Shown piece by piece: positions 1 to 8,645 of a stretch of 55,277 nt of DNA. Positions within the stretch are counted from its first letter, which is position 1. Every line of letters begins with the position of its first letter. The notes beneath the pieces were generated by a model. It ran no database searches, was not told where the DNA came from, and saw only the letters and a program-made list of their open reading frames with translations. The DNA lies in assembly GCF_000986785.1 (NCBI RefSeq), contig NZ_LAYY01000024.1, positions 1 to 55,277 of the forward strand. Direction: 5' to 3'. The stretch is from Mesobacillus campisalis. Its GTDB lineage: Bacteria; Bacillota; Bacilli; Bacillales; Cytobacillaceae. The translations under genes and the position numbers were made by a program.

Positions 1-443
<443 letters not shown>

Positions 444-600
444 GAAGTGAGTGATTAGCTCATAAAATAAAACGTTGGCTCGTGAATCTCTATATAATAG
501 AAGAAACACGATAATATTGTTTGTTGACGCTTGTTTGTTTAGTTTTCAAAGAACAATTTTTTTACCTAGCCACCTCTAAATCAGCGGCGGCAGGAATATA

Positions 601-629
601 ATCTTACATCAGCAATTTCATTTCGTCAA
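601..629 (-). promoter_or_regulatory. rRNA operon promoter and leader
   Basis: On the minus strand TTGACG (624-629) and TAAGAT (601-606) are separated by exactly 17 bases, a good SigA promoter. Downstream, at about 530-556, lies the boxA-like leader sequence TTCTTTGAAAACTAAACAAA that precedes 16S genes in Bacillus and takes part in antitermination and rRNA processing. The roughly 340-base stretch between 444 and 787 holds this leader, the promoter and the terminator of the next gene; no coding region was seen in it. Confidence 0.85.
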
Positions 630-746
630 CATCTTTTTTCAAAGATTATTTTCAGAAAAGATTCGCTGTGCTGTTTTTCATCTGCTGACGAAGCAGCTAA
701 ATTAGAATAACACCGTAGCCTAAACGAATCAATGGTAATGTTTTAC

Positions 747-779
747 ACAAAAAAAAGAGTCGACCCTAAGGGTCAACTC
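747..779 (-). terminator. Rho-independent terminator of the carboxypeptidase gene
   Basis: A near-perfect hairpin (GAGTTGACCC paired with GGGTCGACTC) is followed on the minus strand by a run of T, directly after the stop codon at 788. Confidence 0.85.
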
Positions 780-787
780 GCCCCGTT

Positions 788-3190
788 CTAATCCTTAATA
801 GAAATTGTAACAGAGTTAAAATTCTTGGCATTGGTCAAAGGATTATAGTTTTTCTCTATATTGCCGGCAGGATCAACCGCAAACCAGTTAATCGTCGTTG
901 TTTTTTCTATCTTCAAGGTTTCTGCCGGTTCCCGTGTTCCGCTTAATTGCAGCTTTTGGGACTTGAAAGTCGGCCGGTTTCCATCAAGCGTGTAATAGAT
1001 AGTGGCCGCTTCGTTTGTATCAAATCCGACATGCACTGGCCCGTTAAACTTCCCGCTACCCGGCACTGCCTTTGTGGATGGCGGCTGTTTGTCCTTCGAG
1101 TTGCTGTAGGCAACTTTTAATAAGCCGATCAGACCATTGGCAAATTCCATTGCTTCCTCATGGCCTTCTTCGTAAGCCGGCTGGAATCCGACCGCTCTCC
1201 ATCTATTCGCTTCTTTATCCCACAAGTCGGCACCGACTTCAAAATTCCAGGCATAGATTCCTTTTTCATACCATAGATAATCCGCTGAATTTCCAGCTGC
1301 CGAGTACAATACATCCGGAATCGGGCCCGTACGGCTAGGAAGGATAACTGTTCCGCGGTGGTCCTGAATGTCATTCAGAATGTTATCGGAGGCTGCCCAG
1401 TAAAACGCTTCTTCCCCTGCGGAAGGTCGCGGCAAGGTTGTCCGGTTAGGGTCATATGCACCCGGTGACCACATGAAGTAGCCGCCATAGCTGTGGATAT
1501 TCATCGCTAAGTTGATGTTTTCAAATTGATTCGCGAGCCAGACAAGGTTTTTTGCTTCAGGTTCTGAATTTTCAGCAGGGCCGGCGTAAGTACCGCTCAA
1601 ACAGTTTGTAGTCGAGGCACCGACAAAACCATCAAAGGCAGAGCCAATGGAGTGGTTTCGGTTCAAGTCAACTCCCCACGAAGTTCGGTAGCCAGGATCT
1701 GATTGAGTGGGAGCACAGTGATTCGTCATATTTTTTCGCTGCATGTTAAAATCATAAAAACTGTAGTTCGCCCCATCCGGGTTCACGGACGGAATTAGGA
1801 AGATATCCAGGTTGTTCACAAGCTGCTTCGTTTCGCCATCATGGGCATAGTTGCGCAGCAGGCGCTCGGCCGTTTCAATTGTGACGAGCGGTGTAACCCA
1901 CTCACGGGCATGCTCCTGTGCGTAGCCTAATACACCCGGTTTTGAGCCGTCACGGTGTTTGCCGATTCTGATTGCTTTGACGGTCATTGGTTCACGAGAG
2001 ACATTTTCAGGTGCGTTCAGGTTGTCCGATAATTTTGCATTTGCTGGGACCACCACTCCTGTTCCCGCATTGCCGCGATAGGTAGCTGCTGCAACAAGAC
2101 TTTTTGCTTCGCTATTAAGAGCATCTACTACCTGGCGGGCAGTGCTTGATGTCTTGCCATCAGCATCCGTTGCAAGATTTACCGAAATATTTTTCCCCTC
2201 TACTGCTACATTTAACGGAGAATTGCTGGTCCCCGGATTTTTAAACTCAACAGAGATATCATTCCCGCCCTCATGGCCCCAGGCTTTAGAGGAAACAACG
2301 ACAGCAGAGTTTGTAGTTGCTCCGACGGTCGCCTGGGCCACACGCCGATACCCATTCGTCTTGTTCGGCATTTCAATGATTTCTACCAGATCAGGGAATT
2401 CGTCTGCCAGCCTTTCGGCTCTTTCATACAATTCGGCCGGTGTCATATAATGATCAACGAAATTAGTTACATAATGCTTTTTCGTATTGCCAGGCTTGTC
2501 CGCTCCCAGCCATTCAGTTATGGCACTGCTTGCCGTTCCGCCGAGATTGCTCGTAATTTTTACGGAAGAAGGAACAGCCGTGACTGGGACCTCGAAGTAA
2601 TGATATATGTATTCTCCGTAATCCACAAACCGGTTTAGCGTTGCTGATTTATCGACTCCGTTTTCGGTCCAGTTCGCGGTTAGGGCCGTGCTCGCCGTAT
2701 CCCCGGCACTTGTCTTTGCCTCCACGTACAGGAATGTATCAGACTGGTTGGTATAATGGCTGGCGCGAAGGATTTTAATGGTATCCTCGGAAGCTGTGAG
2801 AGTTGATTGCAGCTGGCTGGCCGCTTCCCTTTCCGCTGTCCTTGCATTCCACTGGCTTTCTGTAATCAGCGTGTCCTTTACTTGGATCCCATGCAGCTTC
2901 AGGCTGGCAATTTCAGAAGGTGTTACGACTGCGTCCACTTCCATCTTGCCGTCATGTTCATGAATCCTATGGGTGAGATCAATCCCAAGCTCAAACAGTT
3001 TTTCCTTTGCTTTATCGTTTGGAATTTCCAGCTGGACAATCGACACAGTTTCCTGCTTTGGCAGCGGCAAATTTGGCTGCCCGATAGCTGCTGTCGGCTG
3101 GCTTAAACCTGGAGCAGCGACCGATAACCCCAGGCCCGTAACTGCACCGGCCATCAAAAGCTTCCTCATCCAATTCTGTTTGTTTCTCAC
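788..3190 (-). CDS. Secreted M14 zinc carboxypeptidase with an inserted domain and a C-terminal beta-sandwich domain
   Basis: 800 residues with a signal peptide (about 1-32). The M14 metallocarboxypeptidase core is visible in two parts. Zinc ligands H427 and E430 sit in HAREW and H566 in IHSYGG. The substrate-binding DLNRN lies at 509-513, and the catalytic glutamate is probably E651 (WNFEVG). These enzymes remove C-terminal amino acids from peptides, here probably outside the cell. Residues of about 288-405 are inserted before HAREW and are rich in G, N and V, like segments seen in phage tail sheath-type proteins (inference). Residues of about 708-790 (IYYTLDGNRPT) resemble the chitobiase/beta-hexosaminidase C-terminal fold. 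The start is GTG with GGAGGTG ten bases upstream; a TATAAT box lies at 3239-3244. It is monocistronic. Confidence 0.9.
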   Translation of the reverse strand: MRNKQNWMRKLLMAGAVTGLGLSVAAPGLSQPTAAIGQPNLPLPKQETVSIVQLEIPNDKAKEKLFELGIDLTHRIHEHDGKMEVDAVVTPSEIASLKLHGIQVKDTLITESQWNARTAEREAASQLQSTLTASEDTIKILRASHYTNQSDTFLYVEAKTSAGDTASTALTANWTENGVDKSATLNRFVDYGEYIYHYFEVPVTAVPSSVKITSNLGGTASSAITEWLGADKPGNTKKHYVTNFVDHYMTPAELYERAERLADEFPDLVEIIEMPNKTNGYRRVAQATVGATTNSAVVVSSKAWGHEGGNDISVEFKNPGTSNSPLNVAVEGKNISVNLATDADGKTSSTARQVVDALNSEAKSLVAAATYRGNAGTGVVVPANAKLSDNLNAPENVSREPMTVKAIRIGKHRDGSKPGVLGYAQEHAREWVTPLVTIETAERLLRNYAHDGETKQLVNNLDIFLIPSVNPDGANYSFYDFNMQRKNMTNHCAPTQSDPGYRTSWGVDLNRNHSIGSAFDGFVGASTTNCLSGTYAGPAENSEPEAKNLVWLANQFENINLAMNIHSYGGYFMWSPGAYDPNRTTLPRPSAGEEAFYWAASDNILNDIQDHRGTVILPSRTGPIPDVLYSAAGNSADYLWYEKGIYAWNFEVGADLWDKEANRWRAVGFQPAYEEGHEEAMEFANGLIGLLKVAYSNSKDKQPPSTKAVPGSGKFNGPVHVGFDTNEAATIYYTLDGNRPTFKSQKLQLSGTREPAETLKIEKTTTINWFAVDPAGNIEKNYNPLTNAKNFNSVTISIKD

Positions 3191-3593
3191 GAAAAGACTG
3201 CACCTCCCTATTTCTCCAATATATTTAAAAACAAGCCTATTATAGACTGAATATTTAAAGTAATACGTCGAAAGGAGTAAGCTTTTCCTATTTTTCGTTC
3301 TACAATATCTCTTATTTAAAAGAAAGATAAAATTATCCGGCTATATTGAAATACGGGAATATGGTCCCGGTTCATAGTTCATGCCCCTGTTATACAGACT
3401 GAAATATTTTACAGGTATAGGAATGAAATTGTATAGCAATGAACGTTCCTTGTTTCTCGCCAAACAGCAGATAAATGTCTGTCCTTGTCAAACGATGGCG
3501 CTAATTCAGTGCTTAAGCTTTTCATAAGATTCGTGGACCATGCTCATAATAAAAAACAACAATGCAAATGCAGTAAGTATAGGAGGAAAAATA
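3191..3593. other. Divergent intergenic region
   Basis: About 400 AT-rich bases between the divergent carboxypeptidase and antiporter genes. It holds the carboxypeptidase RBS and a TATAAT -10 candidate (3239-3244, minus strand) without a convincing -35, plus the antiporter RBS (3581-3586). No further gene, repeat or RNA was recognised. Confidence 0.6.
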
Positions 3594-5009
3594 TTGGAGT
3601 ATACCTGGCTTTCTATACTGCCTTTCCTGATTGTCATTTCAATGGCGATTTGGCTTAAAAACATTTTGCCAGGCCTTGTAGTTGGGCTGATTGCAGGGTC
3701 TTTTATTGTAAAACCAACATTAATAGAAGGAATTTACCAGACCGTATCCTATATAATTGGCACGCTGTCCGATGAAACCAACATGAACATTATCGCCTTT
3801 CTGTATTTGTTTGGCGGCCTGGTAGGAATGATGAATATCTCGGGAGGGATAAAAGGTTTTTCGGAGTGGGTCGGCAGCAGGATTGAAAATGAACGAGGTC
3901 TTTTGGGTCTGATTTGGCTGACACTCCCTTTCACTTTCATGATGCCGATGTTCCGGATTATGATGGTCGGCCCAGTTGTGAAATCACTTGTTAAAAAAAT
4001 GAATCTTTCCAAGCAGAAGGTCGGTTTTACTCTGGACATTTCTACCGAGTCAGTCATCGTGCTCCTGCCAGTGGCCACAGCCTTCGTTGGCTTTATGGTT
4101 TCGCTTGTGGAAGGAGGAATCCGCCCCCTCCATCTAGGGATGTCGGCTTATGAGATTTTCCTGCTGAGCATCCTTTTTAATTTCTTTGCGATCGTCATGC
4201 TGGTGATTGGCATTATTCAAACTTTGTGGAATCCGGCTAAAAGGAACACTAAGCAACAAACAAACATTGAGGAAAAGGAACATGAATTTCACAGGGCGGG
4301 AATCAAAAGGGAACTTGAGCTGGTGAAAGCACAGCCCTGGAATTTGATCCTTCCTGTTTTCCTGCTCCTGGGCCTGTCTTTATCTTTATTATGGAAAGAT
4401 GGGAAAAACAAGGGGGCAGAAACTGTTTTTGATGCTTTTTCAATGGCTGACGCAACCTTTGTCATGCTGCTGGCTGTTTTTCTTTCTCTTGTCCTCTCTT
4501 TTATCTTTTACGTGACGCGGCGGGAGAAATTGGATGAACTTCTTTATCATTTTTATGACGGCGGGAATCAAATGATGGAGGCGATCAGCCTGCTTGTGCT
4601 CATTTGGTCTCTGACACTTGCAGCCGAGGATTTGGGATTCTCTTCTTTCATCAGTTCTTCGCTGGGATCGTTTCTGCCTCCCTCCCTTACTCCAGCAACC
4701 ATCTTCCTGCTAGGGTCTGTTGTTGGCTATTTTATCGGCTCCTCCTGGGGGACCTGGGGATTATTCATGCCATTAGGCATTTCACTGGCGGCCTCTACTG
4801 GGGCCTCCATCCCTTTGACCGTTGGTGCCGTTTTTGCCAGCGGAGCTTTTGGGGCCCTAGCTTCACCGTTGGGTGATACAACGATTACGACTGCATCCAT
4901 TCTCGATATGCATATCGTCGACTATGCCCGCTATAAGCTTAAAATTTCCGCCATTGGGGCTGGAATTTCGCTTGTCTGTTACCTTGGCGCAGCCCTACTG
5001 CTCTATTAA
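3594..5009 (+). CDS. nhaC: NhaC-family Na+/H+ antiporter
   Basis: About 471 residues with roughly 11-12 hydrophobic segments spread over the whole length. The C-terminal block with GSSWGTWG and SPLGDTTITT matches the NhaC antiporter family (SPxxDTT signature), which exchanges internal Na+ for external protons and supports salt and alkali tolerance. An upstream in-frame ATG exists at 3540, but AGGAGG at 3581-3586 lies seven bases before the TTG at 3594, so this TTG is the better start. The gene stands alone and ends at a terminator shared with the convergent nucleoside hydrolase gene. Substrate assignment within the family (Na+/H+ against malate/lactate exchange) cannot be made from sequence alone. 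Confidence 0.85.
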   Translation: MEYTWLSILPFLIVISMAIWLKNILPGLVVGLIAGSFIVKPTLIEGIYQTVSYIIGTLSDETNMNIIAFLYLFGGLVGMMNISGGIKGFSEWVGSRIENERGLLGLIWLTLPFTFMMPMFRIMMVGPVVKSLVKKMNLSKQKVGFTLDISTESVIVLLPVATAFVGFMVSLVEGGIRPLHLGMSAYEIFLLSILFNFFAIVMLVIGIIQTLWNPAKRNTKQQTNIEEKEHEFHRAGIKRELELVKAQPWNLILPVFLLLGLSLSLLWKDGKNKGAETVFDAFSMADATFVMLLAVFLSLVLSFIFYVTRREKLDELLYHFYDGGNQMMEAISLLVLIWSLTLAAEDLGFSSFISSSLGSFLPPSLTPATIFLLGSVVGYFIGSSWGTWGLFMPLGISLAASTGASIPLTVGAVFASGAFGALASPLGDTTITTASILDMHIVDYARYKLKISAIGAGISLVCYLGAALLLY

Positions 5010-5030
5010 CAGAATCCCCTAGCAATGAAA

Positions 5031-5067
5031 AAGGAGAGTCAAACATACAGGTTTGACTCTCCCTTTT
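5031..5067. terminator. Bidirectional terminator between convergent genes
   Basis: A 12-bp perfect stem (GGAGAGTCAAAC, 5033-5044, with its complement at 5051-5062) is flanked by A-rich sequence on the left and T-rich sequence on the right, so it can serve both the antiporter and the nucleoside hydrolase genes. Confidence 0.8.
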
Positions 5068-6010
5068 AAATTCGGTTCGTCATGGTGGAAACAAAATCGG
5101 CTAGGAAAGCATTGTAATCGTACTGAAGAAGAATCCTCTCGAGGGATTCCGGAGGCTGAGCCTCAGGTTTGGCCCGAAAATCGGCAATGGTTCTGCCTCT
5201 GGACAATTCAGAAGCATCGACACGGACACGCCTGGAAATGGATTGGAAAGCCTGCGGATTGAGAAGGGCAAATAAAGTAAGCACATCATGCATGGGTGCT
5301 CCATTCAAGCCGGGGATAAGCTTTTTATATGCATCGATATAAAACTCTATGATTGGTTTGATAAGCGATGAGAAAGGATTATAAGGGTATCTGGAAATCA
5401 GGTTGACGGTCTCAGGAGAAATGATGGCGGTGTTGGTAACATTTAATGGAACAACCGTGATATTCCTTCCTTTTTCAAGTACAAGGTCTGTAGCGATAGG
5501 ATCTCCATGGAAATTGGCTTCTGCCACAGAGGTCACATTGCCGGGATAAAGAAAATTCCCCCCCATTAGATAAATGCTGTCTACCTGATTAACCTTTTCT
5601 GGACCAACTATTATAAAAGCGGTAGCCAAGGACGTGCTTCTGCCTACGTCAACAATCGTCAATTCCTTTTTATAGGTTGAGATCAAATCGAAAACGGTTC
5701 TGTAATCCTGCACATTTGTTACCAGATTTTCCGGCGGCCTGATCGGCCCAAGCCCTTCTGGCCCATGAATTTCAGGATAATAGGTCACTAGCTCCCCCGT
5801 AAAAGGCCCCCTTGCTCCCCTGATGACCGGGATATCTGGTCTCCCTGCCAGCTGCAGCAAATACGAAGCATTGTCCGTTGCCTGTTTCTCGTCCACGTTC
5901 CCATACCCGGTTACCACTCCGACCAAATCGATTTGTGGATTGAGCAAAGCATAAATGATGGCAATGGCGTCATCTATTCCTGGATCTCCAAAAAGCAGTA
6001 CTTTTTTCAT
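5066..6010 (-). CDS. Inosine/uridine-preferring nucleoside hydrolase family protein
   Basis: 314 residues, the usual length for the family, which cleaves the N-glycosidic bond of ribonucleosides in salvage pathways using a bound Ca2+. The N-terminal calcium site reads LFGDPGIDD (6-14) and the late Asp of the site is in MHDVLT near residue 239. The common form of the first motif is DxDPGxDD, so the first aspartate is replaced by Phe here while the metal-binding positions are kept. The reading frame is open for a further 41 codons upstream, but ATG at 6010 has AAGGAGATC seven bases before it and begins exactly at the family's N-terminus. No operon partner. Confidence 0.9.
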   Translation of the reverse strand: MKKVLLFGDPGIDDAIAIIYALLNPQIDLVGVVTGYGNVDEKQATDNASYLLQLAGRPDIPVIRGARGPFTGELVTYYPEIHGPEGLGPIRPPENLVTNVQDYRTVFDLISTYKKELTIVDVGRSTSLATAFIIVGPEKVNQVDSIYLMGGNFLYPGNVTSVAEANFHGDPIATDLVLEKGRNITVVPLNVTNTAIISPETVNLISRYPYNPFSSLIKPIIEFYIDAYKKLIPGLNGAPMHDVLTLFALLNPQAFQSISRRVRVDASELSRGRTIADFRAKPEAQPPESLERILLQYDYNAFLADFVSTMTNRI

Positions 6011-6254
6011 GAGGATCTCCTTAGAAGTGATATTTGTATTGTATCTTATTGGAAAGTTCCAGGAAAAGTGCCAGTCAAAGTCTGAAAGCAGCGTGTGAAT
6101 TTTACTAGAGCCATGGCAAGAAATTTCTCCCATTTCCTGCCGTGTAACTTAACTGTAATGAACTGTAATACTATTCTATTATTCCTTCTCATAGAAATGG
6201 ATTTATATAAAAGCTTGTTTCAAGCTAAATCAAATCAACCAGGAGGACCAGAAA

Positions 6255-7001
6255 TTGAAAAAAATGATTGGTGTATTGACGTTACTTGGAACATTACTTT
6301 TCGCCTCTCCAGCCTTCGCCTATACAGTAACCAAAGGAGATTCAATGTCAAAAATCGCCCTGGAGCACGGAATGCCCCTTAAGGAGCTCGCTTCGGCAAA
6401 TCCGCAAATAACGAACCTGAACCTTATTCATCCGGGACAAACCGTTCATGTGGGACATCATAAAAGTCAGAGTGAAGTTATTAACATAAGCAAGAATGTT
6501 AAAAGGGTTGCATATACGAGGGAAAAAGAGCCTATAAAGTCAGTCAAAGCCAGCCAAGTTGCTTCAGCTGAAACGAAAGTTCCTGATGCAGGAAGCAGAA
6601 CAAGTGTAAAGGCGACTTCTAACAGCCGGAAAAGCATGAAGTTAACAGATGCCGAAGTGGATTTACTGGCAAGAATTGTTCGGGCAGAGGCACAATCCGA
6701 ATCATTTGAAGGAAAAGTGGCTGTGGCGGAAGTTGTTTTGAACAGAGTGGAAAGCAAGAAGTTTCCGGACTCCGTAAAAGGGGTGATTTATGCCCCCGGT
6801 CAGTTTCAGCCAGTAAAAAACGGGCAAATCAATAAGCCGGCCGATGAACAGTCGTTCAAGGCGGTCCATGCAGCGCTAGCTAGCGAAGGAGAGTCCGTCA
6901 ATGGAGCGGTATTCTTCTATAATCCGGCGATTGCCACCAATCGCTGGCTCGACACCAGGCAAACCACGGCTGTAATCGGCAATCATGTATTTAAAAAATA
7001 A
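6255..7001 (+). CDS. LysM plus SleB/CwlJ-type cell wall hydrolase
   Basis: 248 residues: signal peptide with an AFA cleavage site at 20-22, one LysM peptidoglycan-binding domain (about 23-66), a basic linker, and a C-terminal hydrolase_2 (SleB/CwlJ) domain from about 130. The probable catalytic glutamate is E146 in RAEAQ, followed by VAVAEVVLNR. Family members are lytic transglycosylase-like enzymes acting on spore cortex or wall glycan. The layout resembles B. subtilis YkvT more than SleB itself, so a role in vegetative or mother-cell wall turnover is as likely as germination. The start is TTG at 6255 with AGGAGG eight bases upstream. Its 3' neighbour is the RNase P RNA gene. Confidence 0.9.
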   Translation: MKKMIGVLTLLGTLLFASPAFAYTVTKGDSMSKIALEHGMPLKELASANPQITNLNLIHPGQTVHVGHHKSQSEVINISKNVKRVAYTREKEPIKSVKASQVASAETKVPDAGSRTSVKATSNSRKSMKLTDAEVDLLARIVRAEAQSESFEGKVAVAEVVLNRVESKKFPDSVKGVIYAPGQFQPVKNGQINKPADEQSFKAVHAALASEGESVNGAVFFYNPAIATNRWLDTRQTTAVIGNHVFKK

Positions 7002-7057
7002 GAATTCAAGATTATTCCACCACTGGGTCCTATCTACTAGTGATGATTCCACAACAA

Positions 7058-7068
7058 CATGGTAAGAT
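7058..7068 (+). promoter_or_regulatory. Extended -10 promoter candidate for RNase P RNA
   Basis: TGG-TAAGAT (TG at 7060-7061, TAAGAT at 7063-7068) forms an extended -10 element about ten bases before the start of the RNA. The -35 region is weak (GTGATG). Confidence 0.45.
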
Positions 7069-7077
7069 ATATTTTGT

Positions 7078-7468
7078 AATGAAATGGTGAGTAATCGCGG
7101 CTCATGCCAGACATGAGTTGAGGAAAGTCCAGGCTCGCCCGGTGCTGAGATGCCCGGAGTGTTCGTGCCATCTGCAAAGGTGGGCAGCAGATTCTGCTGA
7201 CGGCGGTGAAATCATGCTAAGTCCTTATGGATATGCTGAGATTAGCCTGAAAGTGCCACAGTGACGATGTCCTCCGGAAACGGAGGAAGTGGAACGAGGG
7301 TAAACCCCGCGAGCGAGCAACCCAAACTATGGTAGGGGCACCATCCTGCGGGAAATGAACCAAAAGGATGGATCGATTGCAAATCGATAGTCATATGATT
7401 ACACCTGTTGTGCGAGAGTGGCATCGTTTAGCACGCAGGCACAGAACCTGGCTTACAGCCATTTCATG
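7078..7468 (+). ncRNA. rnpB: RNase P RNA (class B)
   Basis: The catalytic RNA of the enzyme that matures tRNA 5' ends. Diagnostic conserved blocks occur in the right order: GAGGAAAGTCCAGGCTCGC (about 7120), CGGTGCTGAGATGCCCG, GAAAGTGCCACAGTGACG, GTGGAACG..GTAAACCCC, GAGCGAGCAACCCAAA, and the 3' ACAGAA..GGCTTACAG block. The terminal helix closes between TGAAATGG at about 7080-7087 and CCATTTCA at 7459-7466, giving about 390 nt. That length and the extra helices fit the Bacillus type. Ends are estimated to within about five bases. Confidence 0.96.
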
Positions 7469-7514
7469 CGCCGAATTTATCCATCATCACATATATTGAC
7501 ATCTAGCCTATACA

Positions 7515-7786
7515 TACCGTGCTAGATGGGGAGTTGGCGGTGCCCTGTAACCCGCAATCCGCCATAGCGGGGTTGAATTCCTGTCCGAGGCCGAAGGGTT
7601 CCTGGTCTGCCTTGTAAAAAGTCGGCGTTGACAATTGGGTCCTGCGCAATAGACAGCTGTGAACGGGTCAGAGCCGGAAGGCAGCAGCCATAAGCAGTTT
7701 TCTCTATGTGCCGCAGGGTTGCCTAATCGAGCTGAATTTTACAAGTAACGCTTGGATGTTTCGTCCGGAGGCAGGTGCACGGTGTA
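7515..7786 (+). ncRNA. ffs: Signal recognition particle RNA (long Bacillus type, 6S/scRNA)
   Basis: RNA core of the SRP, which targets nascent membrane and secreted proteins. The conserved GGTGCCCTGTAACCCGCAATCCGC, GGGTCCTGCGCAA, AGCCGGAAGGCAGCAGCC (helix 8 tip) and GTGCCGCAGGGTTGCCT blocks are all present. The ends pair as TACCGTGC (7515-7522) with GCACGGTGTA (7777-7786). The roughly 270-nt length and the Alu-like 5' domain match the Bacillus molecule. It starts only about 45 bases after the RNase P RNA. A TTGACA (7496-7501) and TATACA (7509-7514) lie upstream but are only 7 bases apart, so no normal promoter is evident and co-transcription followed by processing is possible. Confidence 0.95.
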
Positions 7787-7798
7787 CATAAAAATGGC

Positions 7799-7835
7799 AA
7801 AGAACACGCTCAGCGCTGGGCGTGTTCTTTGTTTA
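7799..7835 (+). terminator. Terminator of the SRP RNA
   Basis: The stem AAGAACACGC/GCGTGTTCTT followed by TTTGTTT lies just after the RNA's 3' end. Confidence 0.85.
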
Positions 7836-7847
7836 CTGGTTCATCTA

Positions 7848-8030
7848 TTACGGCAATCTGGTTCCTCTTTCGAAATGATTCATATCTGCTAATTCGATGA
7901 TGTACTCATAATTCATAAGAGATAATTGAAGATTTGCTTTTTCCTCCGATGATAAATCCGGATTCTCCATTTTATTAAGTAAATCCTGTTTGATTGCTTC
8001 TAGTTTCTCTTTAATTTCTAGATGGTCCAT
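7848..8030 (-). CDS. Small hydrophilic hypothetical protein (possibly DUF3896)
   Basis: A 60-residue protein, mostly predicted helix, with many Glu and Lys and ending HFERGTRLP. It contains LSSEEKANLQLSL followed by NYEYIIELADMNHFERG, which resembles small Bacillus proteins filed as DUF3896; this is from memory and uncertain. The ATG at 8030 is preferred over the GTG at 8039 because AAGGGGTG is correctly spaced for the ATG. No transmembrane segment or cysteine is present, and no function can be inferred. The gene lies between the SRP RNA terminator and the repeat array. Confidence 0.65.
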   Translation of the reverse strand: MDHLEIKEKLEAIKQDLLNKMENPDLSSEEKANLQLSLMNYEYIIELADMNHFERGTRLP

Positions 8031-8202
8031 TTTCAACACCCCTTCTTACGGTTAAGTTTTCTGGATGCTAATTGCTCCTCGCCTTTATTGGAAGCGTTTT
8101 CTTAATTATATTATATCCTCCATTACCTGTAGTTTCGGTTAAAAATGTTGAGGTTTTGTGAAAGATGCGCAGGTTTAATTGAAAACTGCATTTCATTGCT
8201 GC

Positions 8203-8640
8203 GGACAATAAGATTGGGTTTCTGGACAATAGAACTAGGTTTCTGGACAATACAAGCAGCTTTTTCGCTAATAAAACTTGGGTTTTGGACAATAGATCTT
8301 GTTGCGGACAATAGAATTGGTTTTCCTGACAATAGAACCCAGTTTTCGGACAATACAAACAACTTTTCGGCTAATAAAACCTGCGTTCCGGACAATAGAT
8401 CGGGCTGCGGACAATAGAATTGGTTTTCCCGACAATAGAACCCAGTTCCCGGACAATTAAGCTGGTTTTTCAGACAATACAAGCTTCTTTTCCGCTAATA
8501 AAACGAGGTTATCGGACAATAGATCTTACGCCGGACAATAGGATTAGGTTTCCCGACAATACAACCCAGTTCCCGGACAATACAAGCGTCTTCCCCGCAA
8601 ATAAAAACAGGTTTCCGGCCAATAGTAGCCAGGAAACCTG
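8203..8640. repeat. Hierarchical tandem repeat array (103-bp super-unit of five ~20-bp units)
   Basis: Degenerate units of the form GGACAATAGAACCnnGTTTCC recur at 8203, 8224, 8245, 8267, 8287, then 8306, 8327, 8348, 8370, 8390, then 8409, 8430, 8451, 8472, 8494, 8514, then 8533, 8554, 8575, 8597, 8617. The spacings are 21-21-22-20-19 in each block, with one extra 21-bp unit in the third. Within each block the fourth unit always begins GCTAATAAAAC or GCAAATAAAAA instead of GGACAATA. The order of unit types is therefore kept across four super-repeats. A 103-bp period is not a multiple of three, which argues against coding, and open frames on both strands here are by-products. The last unit is used as a terminator. 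Bases 8031-8202 hold the promoter region of the small gene to the left; nothing else was seen there. Confidence 0.9.
8603..8640 (-). terminator. Terminator of the peptidase gene, built from the last repeat unit
   Basis: The inverted repeat CAGGTTTCC (8608-8616) / GGAAACCTG (8632-8640) is followed on the minus strand by TTTTTAT, six bases after the stop codon of the leftward gene. The left arm is the GTTTCC part of a repeat unit. Confidence 0.75.
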
Positions 8641-8645
8641 ATCGG

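Noticed and set aside
6011-6133. N-terminal extension of the nucleoside hydrolase by 41 codons
   Set aside because: ATG 6010 has a strong RBS and the family begins there; the extension has no domain character.
7242-7424. 60-codon minus-strand frame
   Set aside because: It lies wholly inside the RNase P RNA.
7496-7514. Promoter for the SRP RNA formed by TTGACA and TATACA
   Set aside because: The hexamers are only 7 bases apart, far from the 16-18 needed.
8203-8640. CRISPR array
   Set aside because: Units are adjacent and degenerate, with no constant repeat separated by unique spacers and no cas gene nearby.
8068-8641. Open frames of 60-119 codons on both strands through the repeat array
   Set aside because: They exist in several frames because the units lack stops. 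The 103-bp super-unit is not a multiple of three, so no frame keeps the same peptide from block to block, and no RBS precedes them.
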